Assembly: GCF_018139985.1 (NCBI RefSeq)
Contig: NZ_JAGSOU010000006.1
Coordinates: 124,001-188,000, forward strand
Direction: 5' to 3'
From: Actibacterium sp. MT2.3-13A
GTDB lineage: Bacteria; Pseudomonadota; Alphaproteobacteria; Rhodobacterales; Rhodobacteraceae
DNA length: 64,000 bases
The stretch's first letter is position 1; every line of letters begins with the position of its first letter. Position numbers and translations under genes: made by a program. Shown piece after piece: positions 53,771 through 63,127 of the stretch. The notes below the pieces were generated by a model. The model was not told where the DNA came from. It searched no databases and saw nothing but the letters and a program-made list of their open reading frames with translations.

Positions 53771-54805
53771 TCAGGCCCCCAGAACGGCGCGGATGGCGGG
53801 CTCGTCGATGTCGTCATGCTCGGCGATCACGACCAGCTGCGAGCGCCGAGGGGCATCGCCCCAGGGCCGGTCATATTGCGCCCGCAGCCGCTCGCCCACG
53901 GCCTGCACCAGCATCCGCATCGGCTTTCCCGCCACGGCGACATAGCCCTTGACGCGCAGGATATTCAACTCGCGCGCAAGATGCAGGATGGCCTCCTGCA
54001 GGGCCTCGGCATTCTCCACCTCGCCCAACTCGATCACCAGGCTTTCGAAATCGTCATGCTCGTGGTCGTCATGCCCGTCGTGATGCGAGGGCCGGGCGTG
54101 AAGGTCGTCCTCGGCGGCCGCGTTCAGCCCCAGCACCACGCGCGGGTCGATTACGCCTTCGGTCATGGTCAGGATCGGCAGCCTGCGCGGTGCCTCCGCC
54201 TCGACCGCGGCACGAGCGGCCGCAAGCCCGGCCTCGCCTGCCAGGTCAGCCTTGGAAAGGAGCACGATATCCGCGCAGGCGATCTGGTCCTCGAACACCT
54301 CGGAGAGTGGCGTGTCGTGATCCAGGCTGTCATCGGCGGCGCGCTGGGCCTCGACCGCATCCACATTGGGCGCGAACCGGCCCGCGGCCACGGCCTCGGC
54401 ATCGGCCAGCGCGATCACCCCGTCGACCGTGATGCGCGAGCGGATCGCCGGCCAGTCGAAGGCCTTGAGCAGGGGCTTGGGCAGCGCCAGCCCCGAGGTT
54501 TCGATCAGGATGTGGTCGGGGCGCTGGGGCAGGGCCATCAGCGCCTCGATCGTGGGGATGAAATCATCGGCCACGGTGCAGCAGATGCAGCCATTGGCCA
54601 ACTCGACAATATTCTCCGCCGGGCAGTTCTCGTCGGCGCAGGATTGCAGGATGTCGCCATCCACCCCTGCGGTGCCGAACTCGTTGACCAGCACTGCCAG
54701 GCGCTTGCCCTGAGGGTTGGCCATCAGGTGGCGGATCAGCGTGGTCTTCCCGGCGCCCAGAAAGCCGGTGATGACGGTGACGGGGATTTTCGAGAGGTCG
54801 GACAA
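53771..54805 (-). CDS. cobW: CobW, G3E GTPase (cobalt metallochaperone)
   Basis: P-loop GTPase thought to deliver Co2+ to the cobaltochelatase. 344 residues. VTVITGFLGAGKTTLIRHLM is Walker A, NGCICCTVADD contains the CxCC metal site, ETSGLALPKPLL is Walker B region, and SKADL the guanine motif. A His/Asp-rich loop (SHHDGHDDHEHDD) in the C-terminal part may also bind metal. Placed directly before cobN and after DUF1636 behind the riboswitch. Confidence 0.96.
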   Translation of the reverse strand: MSDLSKIPVTVITGFLGAGKTTLIRHLMANPQGKRLAVLVNEFGTAGVDGDILQSCADENCPAENIVELANGCICCTVADDFIPTIEALMALPQRPDHILIETSGLALPKPLLKAFDWPAIRSRITVDGVIALADAEAVAAGRFAPNVDAVEAQRAADDSLDHDTPLSEVFEDQIACADIVLLSKADLAGEAGLAAARAAVEAEAPRRLPILTMTEGVIDPRVVLGLNAAAEDDLHARPSHHDGHDDHEHDDFESLVIELGEVENAEALQEAILHLARELNILRVKGYVAVAGKPMRMLVQAVGERLRAQYDRPWGDAPRRSQLVVIAEHDDIDEPAIRAVLGA

Positions 54806-54808
54806 GGG

Positions 54809-55171
54809 CTACTCCTGCGGGGGGATGCGGGCGATGGATTGCTTGCGGAAAATGACGGGGCGTTCGCGCCAAGGGACGAGCCCGTCGCAAGTCCCGGCAT
54901 AGGCCGCGGCGCCCTGCACGATCTCGGAGACGTGTTCGGCCGGGTCGAGATCGCCATAGACATAGGTCCAGCGCTCCGGTCCGCCGCTCAGTGCAATGGT
55001 GCAGCCGCGCGAGCAGGCCGACAGGCATTCCACGGGGCGCAGCGCCACCCCCTCGGGCAGATCGGCGGCCTTCAAGGCCTCCAGCATCCGGGCGCCGGGC
55101 CGCGGCGCGTCGGCCTTCTCGGGAACACCCCGGCGGCAGGTGGTGCAAACGGTGATCGTAACCATGGCCAT
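54809..55171 (-). CDS. DUF1636 family metal-binding protein
   Basis: 120 residues. VTITVCTTCRRGVPEK at the N-terminus and VECLSACSRGCTIALS in the centre are a four- to five-cysteine pattern like thioredoxin-like [2Fe-2S] or metal-binding domains; family DUF1636, commonly found before cobW/cobN. It may handle cobalt or electrons for cobalamin synthesis; this is inferred from position. It is the first gene after the riboswitch. ATG 55165, two codons later, is an alternative start. Confidence 0.82.
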   Translation of the reverse strand: MAMVTITVCTTCRRGVPEKADAPRPGARMLEALKAADLPEGVALRPVECLSACSRGCTIALSGGPERWTYVYGDLDPAEHVSEIVQGAAAYAGTCDGLVPWRERPVIFRKQSIARIPPQE

Positions 55172-55274
55172 GGTCCCCTCTCGAAAATGGCATAAGGGGA
55201 TTGGCCAGCAGGGAGTCCGCCTTGGGAACATCCCGAAGCCGGTCGCGAAACACCCCGTTCGCCCGTTGCGTCAA

Positions 55275-55465
55275 CACGTGCTGGCAGGTCTCCCGGCTTG
55301 CGGAGTTCGGGGCCTGTGGCCCCGGCGATCCGCCTGCCTTCCCAGCCTGTTGGCCAGTGGCATGGGGACCTCTCCGGTCACGGTCGCGGGGGCGGCTGCG
55401 TTTGGCCTTTGGCCCCGACGGGCCGTGTATGGCGTATCGCATTCCCTCTTCGCCTGTCATAGACA
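55275..55465 (-). promoter_or_regulatory. Cobalamin riboswitch upstream of DUF1636–cobW–cobN
   Basis: Transcribed leftward. Conserved blocks in order: GAAGAGGGAATGCG, GCCGCCCCCGCGACCGTGACCG (core GCCCCCGCGACCGT), CCACTGG, GGGAAGGCAGGCG, and the B12 box AGCCGGGAGACCTGCC (55283–55298). About 100 nt separate it from the DUF1636 start. It predicts cobalamin repression of the cobW–cobJ row. cobO, divergent on the other side, starts 60 bp from its 5' end. Confidence 0.93.
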
Positions 55466-55525
55466 GGAACCAGCGCGCCTCACCTGAGGCAATGCCCGCC
55501 CCCTTGTCAAGCGAAGGATCGCAGC

Positions 55526-56146
55526 ATGACCGATGCCCCCCTGACCGACGACGCGCGCCATGCTGCGAAGATGGCGAAAAAGAAGGCCGCCCGCGACAAG
55601 ATCATGGCCCGCAAGGAGGGTGAGAAGGGGCTGATCATCGTCCATACCGGGCCGGGCAAGGGCAAATCCTCGGCCGGGTTCGGGATGATTCTGCGCTGCA
55701 TCGCGCATAAGATGCCCTGCGCCGTGGTACAGTTCATCAAGGGGACCTGGCAGACCGGCGAGCGCAGCCTGATCGAGGAGCATTTCCCCGATCTGTGCCG
55801 GTTCTACGCTATGGGTGAGGGCTTCACCTGGGAAACACAGGACCGGGCCCGCGACATCGCCGCGGCGCGCAAGGGTTGGGAGAAGGCCAAGGAGTTGATA
55901 CGCGATCCCGAGATCCAGATGGTGCTGCTGGACGAGATCAACATCGCGCTGCGCTACGATTATCTCGACCTGGCCGAGGTGGTGGATTTCCTGAAGGCCG
56001 AAAAACCCCCCATGACCCATGTCGTGCTCACCGGCCGAAATGCCAAGGAAGAGCTGATCGAGATCGCCGATCTGGTGACCGAGATGACGCTGGTCAAACA
56101 CCCGTTCCGCTCGGGCATCAAGGGGCAAAAAGGCGTGGAGTTCTGA
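55526..56146 (+). CDS. cobO: Corrinoid adenosyltransferase CobO (BtuR/CobA-type)
   Basis: Transfers the 5'-deoxyadenosyl group of ATP to the Co(I) of cobyrinic acid a,c-diamide or cobinamide. 206 residues. IVHTGPGKGKSSAGFGMILR is the modified P-loop, AVVQFIKGTWQTGE and DEINIALRYDYLDL follow. It is not behind a riboswitch on this strand. The cobQ start follows within 3 bp of its stop. Confidence 0.97.
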   Translation: MTDAPLTDDARHAAKMAKKKAARDKIMARKEGEKGLIIVHTGPGKGKSSAGFGMILRCIAHKMPCAVVQFIKGTWQTGERSLIEEHFPDLCRFYAMGEGFTWETQDRARDIAAARKGWEKAKELIRDPEIQMVLLDEINIALRYDYLDLAEVVDFLKAEKPPMTHVVLTGRNAKEELIEIADLVTEMTLVKHPFRSGIKGQKGVEF

Positions 56147-56149
56147 GCC

Positions 56150-57598
56150 TTGGGCAAGGCGCTGATGATCCAGGGGGCGGGCTCAAACGTGGGCAAATCG
56201 CTGCTGGTGGCGGGGCTGTGCCGCGCCGCGCGGCGGCGGGGGCTCAGCGTGGTCCCGTTCAAGCCCCAGAACATGTCCAACAACGCCGCAGTCACCGCCG
56301 ATGACGGTGAGATCGGGCGCGCGCAGGCGCTTCAGGCGCTGGCCTGCGGGCAGGAGCCTCATACCGATATGAACCCGGTTCTGCTGAAGCCCGAAACGGA
56401 TGTGGGCGCGCAGGTGGTGGTGCAGGGCCGACGCCTGGCGACCCTGCGGGCGCGCGACTATGGCACGCTGAAGCCGCAGCTTCTGGGCAAGGTTCTGGAG
56501 AGCTTTCACCGTCTCAAATCCGCCCATGATCTGGTGATCGTCGAAGGCGCGGGCAGCCCGGCGGAGGTCAATCTGCGCGCGGGCGATATCGCCAATATGG
56601 GCTTTGCCTGTGCGGCGGATGTGCCCGTGGTGTTGGCCGGCGATATCGACCGGGGCGGCGTGATTGCCCAGATCATCGGTACCCAAGCGGTGCTGGATCC
56701 CGGCGACAATGCGATGATCGCCGGCTTTCTGATCAACAAGTTCCGGGGGGACGTTTCGCTCTTCGACGATGGATATGCTTTGATCGAGCAGCGCACCGGA
56801 TGGCGCGCCTTCGGTGTGCTGCCGTTCTTCCCCGACGCGGTGAAGCTGCCTGCCGAGGATGCGCTGGACCTGCCGCGCCGGGCCAGGGGCGAGGGGCTGC
56901 GCGTGGCCTGTCTGGCGCTGTCGCGCATAGCCAATTTCGATGATCTCGACCCGCTGGCGCAGGAGCCTGGCGTCGATCTGACGCTGGTCGCGCCCGGCCA
57001 ACCCATTCCGGGCGACGCCGATCTGGTGATCCTGCCCGGCAGCAAATCCACTCGCGGCGATCTCGCGTTCCTGCGTGCGCAGGGATGGGATATCGACCTC
57101 GCCGCCCATGTCCGGCGCGGCGGCCACGTGCTGGGCATCTGCGGCGGCTACCAGATGCTGGGACAGGCGATCCGTGACCCGGAGGGGATCGAGGGCCCGC
57201 CGGGCGAAACGCCGGGGCTGGGGCTGCTGGACGTGGTCACCGAGATGACCCCCGACAAGCGCCTGTCCCTGGTGCGGGCGATCCATGCCGCCACCGGCGC
57301 GGCGATGGAGGGTTATGAGATCCATATCGGCCGGAGCGAGGGCCCCGACCGCGCCCGGCCCTTCGCCCATGTGGGGGACGTGCCCGAGGGCGCGGTGTCG
57401 CCCGACGGGCGGATCATGGGCAGCTACCTGCACGGGATGTTCGGGCAGGACGCCTTCCGCGCAGCGTTCCTGCGCGGCTTCGGTGTGCAGCCGGGAGGGC
57501 AGGGCTATGGCGCGGCGGTCGAGGCCACGCTGGACGCCTTGGCCGATCATATGGAGGCGCATCTCGATCTGCCCGGCCTGCTGGCCCTGGCGCGTTAG
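56150..57598 (+). CDS. cobQ: Cobyric acid synthase CobQ
   Basis: Amidates side chains b, d, e and g of adenosylcobyrinic diamide. 482 residues. [20 protein letters not shown] is the nucleotide-binding start, [11 protein letters not shown] is conserved, and [11 protein letters not shown] carries the glutaminase Cys. The start is a TTG at 56150, 3 bp after cobO; ATG 56165 would cut the conserved KALMIQG region in two, so TTG is preferred. Confidence 0.96.
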   Translation: MGKALMIQGAGSNVGKSLLVAGLCRAARRRGLSVVPFKPQNMSNNAAVTADDGEIGRAQALQALACGQEPHTDMNPVLLKPETDVGAQVVVQGRRLATLRARDYGTLKPQLLGKVLESFHRLKSAHDLVIVEGAGSPAEVNLRAGDIANMGFACAADVPVVLAGDIDRGGVIAQIIGTQAVLDPGDNAMIAGFLINKFRGDVSLFDDGYALIEQRTGWRAFGVLPFFPDAVKLPAEDALDLPRRARGEGLRVACLALSRIANFDDLDPLAQEPGVDLTLVAPGQPIPGDADLVILPGSKSTRGDLAFLRAQGWDIDLAAHVRRGGHVLGICGGYQMLGQAIRDPEGIEGPPGETPGLGLLDVVTEMTPDKRLSLVRAIHAATGAAMEGYEIHIGRSEGPDRARPFAHVGDVPEGAVSPDGRIMGSYLHGMFGQDAFRAAFLRGFGVQPGGQGYGAAVEATLDALADHMEAHLDLPGLLALAR

Positions 57599-57600
57599 GG

Positions 57601-58224
57601 TTATCGCTCCTCCCAGCGGGTGGGAGTGTTTTCCTGCCATCCCGCCCGGTGGAGAAGCGGCGTGTCGTCCTCGAAGGCGGGCAAGCCGATGCACAGGTAG
57701 GCGGTGAAGCTCCAGCTTGCTGGGGCGTCGAAGATCCGCTCGATCCGCTGCGGGTCGAGGATCGAGACCATGCCCACTCCCAGATTGTCGACCCGCGCGG
57801 TTAGCCACAGGGTGTAGATCGCCATGGCGGTGGATTGCTGCAGGGTCTGGGGCATGGTGCGCCGTCCCAGACCGCGCCCCTCGGGCGGTTCCGTCTCGGT
57901 GAAAATGGCCAGATGCTCGGGCGCGACATCCAGCCCGGCGAGTTTCAGGCGCGCGTAGTTTGCACGGGTTTCGTTATCATACTCCGCGGCGGCGGCGGCA
58001 TTGCAGCGCTCGAACTCGGCCCGGACCCGCGCCCGCAGCCCGGTGTCGCGCACGCGGATCACCCGCCAAGGCCGCGCATTGCCCACCGAAGGCGCCATGT
58101 CCATGGCGGCGCGCAGCCGTTCCATGTGGTCCTCGCTCAGCGGATCGGGCCGGAAATGCCGCATGTCGCGCCGCCAGCGCAGGATGTCTTCCAAGGCCCT
58201 GGCATGGTCCGCCGTAAGTTTCAT
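57601..58224 (-). CDS. bluB: 5,6-dimethylbenzimidazole synthase BluB
   Basis: O2-dependent flavin destructase that makes the lower ligand DMB from FMNH2. 207 residues. RRDMRHFRPDPLSEDHMERL, APSVGNARPWRVIRVRD and TLWLTARVDNLGVGMVSILD match BluB. Stop codon is 2 bp from the convergent cobQ stop. Its start overlaps the cobC stop by 4 bp, as in the R. capsulatus blu operon. Confidence 0.95.
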   Translation of the reverse strand: MKLTADHARALEDILRWRRDMRHFRPDPLSEDHMERLRAAMDMAPSVGNARPWRVIRVRDTGLRARVRAEFERCNAAAAAEYDNETRANYARLKLAGLDVAPEHLAIFTETEPPEGRGLGRRTMPQTLQQSTAMAIYTLWLTARVDNLGVGMVSILDPQRIERIFDAPASWSFTAYLCIGLPAFEDDTPLLHRAGWQENTPTRWEER

Positions 58225-59207
58225 GCTTGCCCCTCTGCCATGGTTCCGAGTGCCGCGCCCAGGCGCTCCCATTCCCGCTCATCGCCGGGCAGGCCCAGCC
58301 GCAGCAGATGCGGCGACCAGGGGAAGATGCGGCTCCAGATACGGGCGCGGGCCAGATGCGCACGGGCCGCGGCGGCGTCCGGGGTGCGGTAGAGGCGGAA
58401 CAGGTCGGTCCCGCCGACCAAGCCCCAGCCCGCCCTTTCAGCAAGCCCGTCCATTCGGGCGGCCTCTGCCCGCAGCCGGGTGACGGTGGCCCGCACCCAA
58501 TCCATATCCTTTAGCGCCTTTTGACCGATCTCTATCGCGGCGCCGGAAACCGGCCAGGGCCCGGCCATCTCAGACAGTTCCGCGATATCCTCGGTATGGC
58601 CCAGAACAAAGCCCAGCCGCAGCCCTGCCAGCCCATAGAACTTGCCGAAGGAGCGCAGCACGAACAGCCCGCGCCGCGCCCCCACATGGGGCGCCAGCGA
58701 CAACTCGGGCCGCCCGTCGGCAAAGCTTTCGTCGACCACCAGCCGGTCCACCGTCCCGGCCAGATCCCGCAGCCGCGCGGGCGCGGTTTCGCGCCCGTCG
58801 GGGTTGTTGGGGTTCACGACCACCGCCATCCCGGCCCCAGACAGAGCGTAGGGCGAGGCGACCTCCTGCACCTTCCACCCTGCGGCGCGCAGGCTGGCGG
58901 CGTGTTCGTTGTAGGTGGGGGCGAGGACGCGGGCCTGGCCCGGAGGCCCCAGGCGCGGGATCATTTGGATCGCGGCCTGTGCCCCGGCCACCGGCAGGAT
59001 CGCGGCGCTTGTGCCATAGGCGCGGGCGGCGGCGCGGGTCAGCGCCTCGATCGCGGCACGGGTAGGCAGGGCGTTCCAGGCGGCGTCGGGCAGGGGGGGC
59101 AGCGGATAGGGCGCCCGATTGATGCCGGTGGACAGATCGATCCAGTCGTCGGCCCGGCCGCCGAATTCTGCCATTGCCCCGTCGATATTGCCGCCGTGAT
59201 CGCGCAT
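58221..59207 (-). CDS. cobC: L-threonine-O-3-phosphate decarboxylase (CobC of aerobic nomenclature, CobD in Salmonella)
   Basis: PLP enzyme of the aspartate-aminotransferase fold that makes (R)-1-aminopropan-2-ol O-2-phosphate for the nucleotide loop. 328 residues. DLSTGINRAPYPLPPLP, NPNNPDGRETAP and the PLP lysine region RSFGKFYGLAGLRLGF are characteristic. It lies 12 bp after cbiB. Together with the kinase at 60158 it provides the aminopropanol arm. Confidence 0.94.
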   Translation of the reverse strand: MRDHGGNIDGAMAEFGGRADDWIDLSTGINRAPYPLPPLPDAAWNALPTRAAIEALTRAAARAYGTSAAILPVAGAQAAIQMIPRLGPPGQARVLAPTYNEHAASLRAAGWKVQEVASPYALSGAGMAVVVNPNNPDGRETAPARLRDLAGTVDRLVVDESFADGRPELSLAPHVGARRGLFVLRSFGKFYGLAGLRLGFVLGHTEDIAELSEMAGPWPVSGAAIEIGQKALKDMDWVRATVTRLRAEAARMDGLAERAGWGLVGGTDLFRLYRTPDAAAARAHLARARIWSRIFPWSPHLLRLGLPGDEREWERLGAALGTMAEGQA

Positions 59208-59219
59208 CCGTCCTCCGCC

Positions 59220-60161
59220 TCAGACCAGCGCCCATAGCGCAAGCCCCGCCGCCAGCGCAAGCAAGGCACGCACATAGAGCGCCAGCCCCCGGTCGAGATC
59301 GGAGGCGTCTGGGTCGGGGGCGGTGCCATTGACCCAGGGCTCGTCCGCCACCCGGTCACCGTAGAGGCGGGGACCGGAGAGGCGCAGGTTCAGCGCGCCG
59401 GCCAGCGCCGCCTCGGGCCAACCGGCATTGGGCGAGCGGTGGCGCCGCGCATCGCGTGCCATGCAGCGGAACGCGGCGCGCGGGCGCGGCGCGACCAGGG
59501 CGAAGAGCAGCCCGGTCAGCCGCGCCGGGATCAGGTTGGCCGCATCGTCGATCCGGGCCGCGGCCCGGCCGAAACGGAGATAACGGGAGGTGCGGTGACC
59601 GATCAAGGAATCCAGAGTGTTGATGGCCTTGTAGGCGGCAATCCCGGGCAGCCCCAGAACCGCGCCCCAGAAGAGCGGGGCGACGATCCCGTCCGAGCTG
59701 TTCTCGGCCAGGCTTTCCAGCGCGGCGCGGGCGACCCCGGCGCTGTCCAGCCGGTCCGGGTTCCGGCCCACGATCATCGCCACCGCCGCGCGCGCCTCGG
59801 GCAGGTCGCCCGAGGCCAGCGGGCGGGCCACTGCCGCCACATGGGCATGCATCGAGCGCGCCGCGACCAGCGGCCAGGCCAGCACGCCGGTCAGCACCGT
59901 GCCGGTCCAGCCGCCCGGCAGCAGCAGGGCCAGCCCCAGCGCGGCCCCGGTGGCGGCGGCGATGGTGAGTAGGGCGGTGGCCAGGCCGGTCGCAAGGCGC
60001 GCCGCGGGAGGGGTGGCTGCGCGGTTCAGCCGTGCTTCCAGCGCGGCGATCAGCCGTCCCAGCCAACTCACCGGGTGGCCGATCCGCGCGAACAGCGCGT
60101 CGGGCCAGCCGATCAGCGCGTCGAGCACCAGCGCGACCAGCATCGCCAGCGGCCAGTTCAT
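59220..60161 (-). CDS. cbiB: Adenosylcobinamide-phosphate synthase CbiB (CobD of aerobic nomenclature)
   Basis: Integral-membrane enzyme that attaches aminopropanol phosphate to adenosylcobyric acid. 313 residues with several hydrophobic helices. VLDALIGWPDALFARIGHPV, ALESLAENSSDGIVAPLFW (key ENSSDG) and AYKAINTLDSLIGHRTSRY are CbiB hallmarks. Overlaps the GHMP kinase gene by 4 bp. Confidence 0.95.
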   Translation of the reverse strand: MNWPLAMLVALVLDALIGWPDALFARIGHPVSWLGRLIAALEARLNRAATPPAARLATGLATALLTIAAATGAALGLALLLPGGWTGTVLTGVLAWPLVAARSMHAHVAAVARPLASGDLPEARAAVAMIVGRNPDRLDSAGVARAALESLAENSSDGIVAPLFWGAVLGLPGIAAYKAINTLDSLIGHRTSRYLRFGRAAARIDDAANLIPARLTGLLFALVAPRPRAAFRCMARDARRHRSPNAGWPEAALAGALNLRLSGPRLYGDRVADEPWVNGTAPDPDASDLDRGLALYVRALLALAAGLALWALV

Positions 60162-60985
60162 GCCCGCCCTCCGGCGCGAAAATGCAGAACCTGCGTGAAC
60201 CTCGCCGCGCGCAGCCTCTCGGCGCCATCGGCGGGCACATGCCCCGGCGCGAAGATCAGCCCGCGCGCCGAGCCGGTATGGGCGATGACGAAGCCCAGCG
60301 CGCCGAGATCCCGGGCCAGCGCCTCGGTCGGGTCGTCCTGCGGGCCGCGCAAGGCCAGCGTGCGCCGGGCCGACCGGCTGGCAAGCCGCGCGAGGGCGGC
60401 CAGGTCGCCCGCCGCCGCCGCGTCGCGCCAGAGGGGCACGAGGTCGCCGATGTCGGGGAAGGCGTGGTCAGTCGGATCGGTGCGGCGATGGGCGCCGAAA
60501 AAACCGCCCAGAACCTCGAAGCGGGGCAGGGCGGGCAGGACCTGCAATGTCTCGGCGCGGCGCGAGGCCCAGAGCAGGCGCTCGGGCCGGGCAAACATCA
60601 GCGGGTCGGTCGCGCCTTCGATGGCGAGGCAGGCCCGGGCCAGATCGGCGGTGCGCGTCTGCGGGGCCGCCAGTCGCGCCAGCGCCAAGAGCGCCGCGGT
60701 CGAGGCCCCGGCACCGCCACCAGCCGGCATATCGGCGCGCAGGGCGAAGCGGCCGCGGGCAGCCACGCCTATCCGTGTCAGGAACAGCCGCCCGAGGGCC
60801 GGGGAAAGCAGCCGGTCTGGGCTGTGCACATGCAGCCCGCGGGCGGGGTGTCCGGTGGCCGTCACCCGCAACGCCGCGCAGGGCAACGTGACCAGGGCCA
60901 GCGGCCCGCTGGCCCCCATCCGGCCTTGCAGCAGTTCGCCGAAATGCCCGGTCACGGTGGTCCGCGTGGCGCTCACGACGGGCAC
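60158..60985 (-). CDS. bluE: L-threonine kinase, GHMP family (BluE/PduX)
   Basis: Phosphorylates L-threonine for the aminopropanol branch. 275 residues. TVTGHFGELLQGRMG at the N-terminus and DMPAGGGAGASTAALLAL (GHMP ATP-binding PxGxGxxSS-like motif) are diagnostic. In R. capsulatus BluE is a threonine kinase and sits in bluFEDCB; the arrangement here is the same. Overlaps the phosphatase end by 13 bp and cbiB by 4 bp. Confidence 0.88.
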   Translation of the reverse strand: MPVVSATRTTVTGHFGELLQGRMGASGPLALVTLPCAALRVTATGHPARGLHVHSPDRLLSPALGRLFLTRIGVAARGRFALRADMPAGGGAGASTAALLALARLAAPQTRTADLARACLAIEGATDPLMFARPERLLWASRRAETLQVLPALPRFEVLGGFFGAHRRTDPTDHAFPDIGDLVPLWRDAAAAGDLAALARLASRSARRTLALRGPQDDPTEALARDLGALGFVIAHTGSARGLIFAPGHVPADGAERLRAARFTQVLHFRAGGRA

Positions 60986-61551
60986 CGGTTTACCCCGCGC
61001 ACCGCATAGGCCCCGCCGGGCAGGGCGGCGATGGATGTCAGTGACAGCGGGGCGATCTCGAAACGCAGCGCCGCAGGCACCGTCCCCAGCGCCAGCGCCA
61101 GCGCGGCGCGGATCGTTCCGGCATGGGCCACGACGGCCACCCGGCCCCCACGTGCGGCGAGCGCGCTCAGCGCCGGGGTCACCCGGTCGCAGAGATCGGA
61201 GAAGCTCTCGCCCCCGGGCGGGCGATGCGCGGCCAGGGCGTCGCCCGCCAGCGGCCCCAGATCAGGCAGATCGGCAAGGGGCATTCCCTCCCATGCGCCG
61301 AAATCCTGCTCCCACAGGGCGGGCTCGGGCATTGCGGCCTGTCCGAGCCAAAGCGCCTCCACGGTCTGCAGACAACGCAGCGCGGGGCTGTGGATGATTC
61401 CATCGGGCGCGGGCAGGGCGGCGCGCAAGGCCGCGATCGCCGCCGTATCGCTGCAATCGGCAGGGATGTCGCGGCGGCCGTAGACACGGCCATCGCCCTG
61501 CACCGGCGCATGCCGGATCAACATCAGCTCCGTCCCAAGCTCCACGCTCAC
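60973..61551 (-). CDS. Histidine phosphatase, probable alpha-ribazole/adenosylcobalamin-5'-phosphate phosphatase
   Basis: Phosphoglycerate-mutase-like phosphatase, about 192 residues. LIRHAPVQG carries the phospho-His RHG-like motif (RHA here), HSPALRCLQTVEAL is the second conserved element, and VVAHAGTIRAAL contains the second catalytic His. Position in the cob region implies removal of phosphate from alpha-ribazole phosphate or cobalamin phosphate. Start GTG 61551 has AGAGGG 9 nt before it; ATG 61524 directly before the LIRH motif is possible. Divergent from cobP with 51 bp between. Confidence 0.85.
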   Translation of the reverse strand: MSVELGTELMLIRHAPVQGDGRVYGRRDIPADCSDTAAIAALRAALPAPDGIIHSPALRCLQTVEALWLGQAAMPEPALWEQDFGAWEGMPLADLPDLGPLAGDALAAHRPPGGESFSDLCDRVTPALSALAARGGRVAVVAHAGTIRAALALALGTVPAALRFEIAPLSLTSIAALPGGAYAVRGVNRCPS

Positions 61552-61602
61552 CGTCGAAATCCCTCTTTCGCCCCCGCCCCGTTTCTGCTTTGTCATCGCG
61601 CC

Positions 61603-62127
61603 ATGAGCAAGACGATACTGGTGACCGGCGGCGCCCGGTCGGGCAAGAGCGCCCTGGCCGAGGGATTGGTGCAGGCGATGGGGCCGCGGCCCGTCTACAT
61701 CGCCACCGCGCAGGCGTTGGACGAGGAGATGGCGGCGCGGATCGCCGCGCACCAGGCCCGGCGCGGCCCGGACTGGATCACCCATGCCGAGCCGCTGGAG
61801 CTGGTGCGGGTCCTGCACGAGACCGACGGCACCCAGCCCCGGCTGGTCGATTGCCTGACCCTGTGGCTGAGTAACCTGCTCCATGCCGGACGCGACTGGC
61901 AGGCCGAGGCGCAGGCGCTAGCCCGGGCCATCGCCGTGCAGGCGGCACCCGTCGTCTTCGTCTCCAACGAGGTCGGCGCGGGCATCGTGCCCGAAAACGC
62001 GCTGGCGCGCCGCTTCCGTGATGCGGCGGGGCATCTTAACCAGACCGTCGCCGCTGCCTGCGACGAGGTCTATCTCTCCGTCGCGGGCTATCCCCTGAAA
62101 GTGAAACCGAATGACACCATCCTTTGA
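61603..62127 (+). CDS. cobP: Adenosylcobinamide kinase/guanylyltransferase CobP (CobU)
   Basis: Bifunctional P-loop enzyme: phosphorylates cobinamide and forms GDP-cobinamide. 174 residues. ILVTGGARSGKSALAEGLVQ is Walker A, YIATAQALDEEMAARIAAHQ and VDCLTLWLSNLL and VSNEVGAGIVPENALARRFR are typical. Start MSKTILV; no strong SD is visible. It overlaps cobT by 17 bp. Confidence 0.96.
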   Translation: MSKTILVTGGARSGKSALAEGLVQAMGPRPVYIATAQALDEEMAARIAAHQARRGPDWITHAEPLELVRVLHETDGTQPRLVDCLTLWLSNLLHAGRDWQAEAQALARAIAVQAAPVVFVSNEVGAGIVPENALARRFRDAAGHLNQTVAAACDEVYLSVAGYPLKVKPNDTIL

Positions 62128-63127
62128 ACTGGCCGCCCTGGCCGATCTGGCCGGTCTGGCCGCGCGCCTGCCGCAATTCGATGGTGCCGCCGCCGAGGCC
62201 GCCCGCGCCCGCCAGGACAGTCTGACCAAGCCGCCGGGCGCGCTCGGGCGGCTGGAGGAACTGGCGGTCTTCATGGCCGGCTGGCAGGGTACCGCGCGGC
62301 CGAAAATAGACCGGGCTCAGGCGCTGGTGTTTGCCGGCAATCACGGCATCTGCGCGCAAGGGGTGAACCCGTTTCCGCAGGAGGTGACCGCGCAGATGGT
62401 CGCCAATTTCGAGGCCGGCGGCGCCGCGGTCAACCAGCTTTGCCGCGCCAATGGCGCTGAACTGTCGGTGATCGCGCTCGACCTCGACCGGCCCACGGCG
62501 GATTTCACCGGAGGCCCGGCCATGAGCGAGGCGGAATGCCTGGATGCGCTGAACCGCGGTGCCGCGGCGGTGGATCCTGCCGCCGACGTGCTGGTGCTGG
62601 GCGAAATGGGGATCGGCAATTCCACCGTCGCCGCGGCGCTGGCCTGCGCCGTGATCGGAGGCGAGCCCGCCGACTGGGTCGGCCGCGGCACCGGCTCGGA
62701 CGACGCCGGGCTGGCGCGCAAGCGCGAGGCGGTGGCCGCGGGGCTGGCGCGGCATGGCGGCGCGCGGGGGATGGAGATCCTCGCCGCCCATGGCGGGCGC
62801 GAGCAGGCGGCGATCTGCGGCGCGGTCCTGGCCGCGCGGGCCGCGCGCATCCCGGTGCTGCTGGACGGTTTCATCTGCTCCGCCGCCACCGCGCCGCTTT
62901 ATGCCGTTGCCCCCGGGCTGCTGGATCACTGCCTCGTCGGCCACCAGAGCGCCGAGCCCGGCCACCGGCGGCTGCTCGACGCCATGGGCAAGCGCGCGGT
63001 CCTGGAGTTCGACATGCGGCTGGGCGAGGGCTCGGGCGCGGCACTGGCGCTGGGCATCCTGCGCAGCGCGCTGGCATGCCACAACGGCATGGCCACCTTC
63101 GCCGAGGCCGGGGTCTCGGGCGCATGA
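62111..63127 (+). CDS. cobT: Nicotinate-nucleotide–DMB phosphoribosyltransferase CobT (CobU of aerobic nomenclature)
   Basis: Makes alpha-ribazole phosphate from DMB and NaMN. 338 residues. SLTKPPGALGRLEELA, FAGNHGICAQGVNPFPQEVT, LGEMGIGNSTVAAAL and the C-terminal MATFAEAGVSG with the catalytic Glu are the family blocks. Note the name clash: this is not the CobT chelatase subunit. Overlaps cobP and cobS by a few bases. Confidence 0.96.
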   Translation: MTPSFELAALADLAGLAARLPQFDGAAAEAARARQDSLTKPPGALGRLEELAVFMAGWQGTARPKIDRAQALVFAGNHGICAQGVNPFPQEVTAQMVANFEAGGAAVNQLCRANGAELSVIALDLDRPTADFTGGPAMSEAECLDALNRGAAAVDPAADVLVLGEMGIGNSTVAAALACAVIGGEPADWVGRGTGSDDAGLARKREAVAAGLARHGGARGMEILAAHGGREQAAICGAVLAARAARIPVLLDGFICSAATAPLYAVAPGLLDHCLVGHQSAEPGHRRLLDAMGKRAVLEFDMRLGEGSGAALALGILRSALACHNGMATFAEAGVSGA

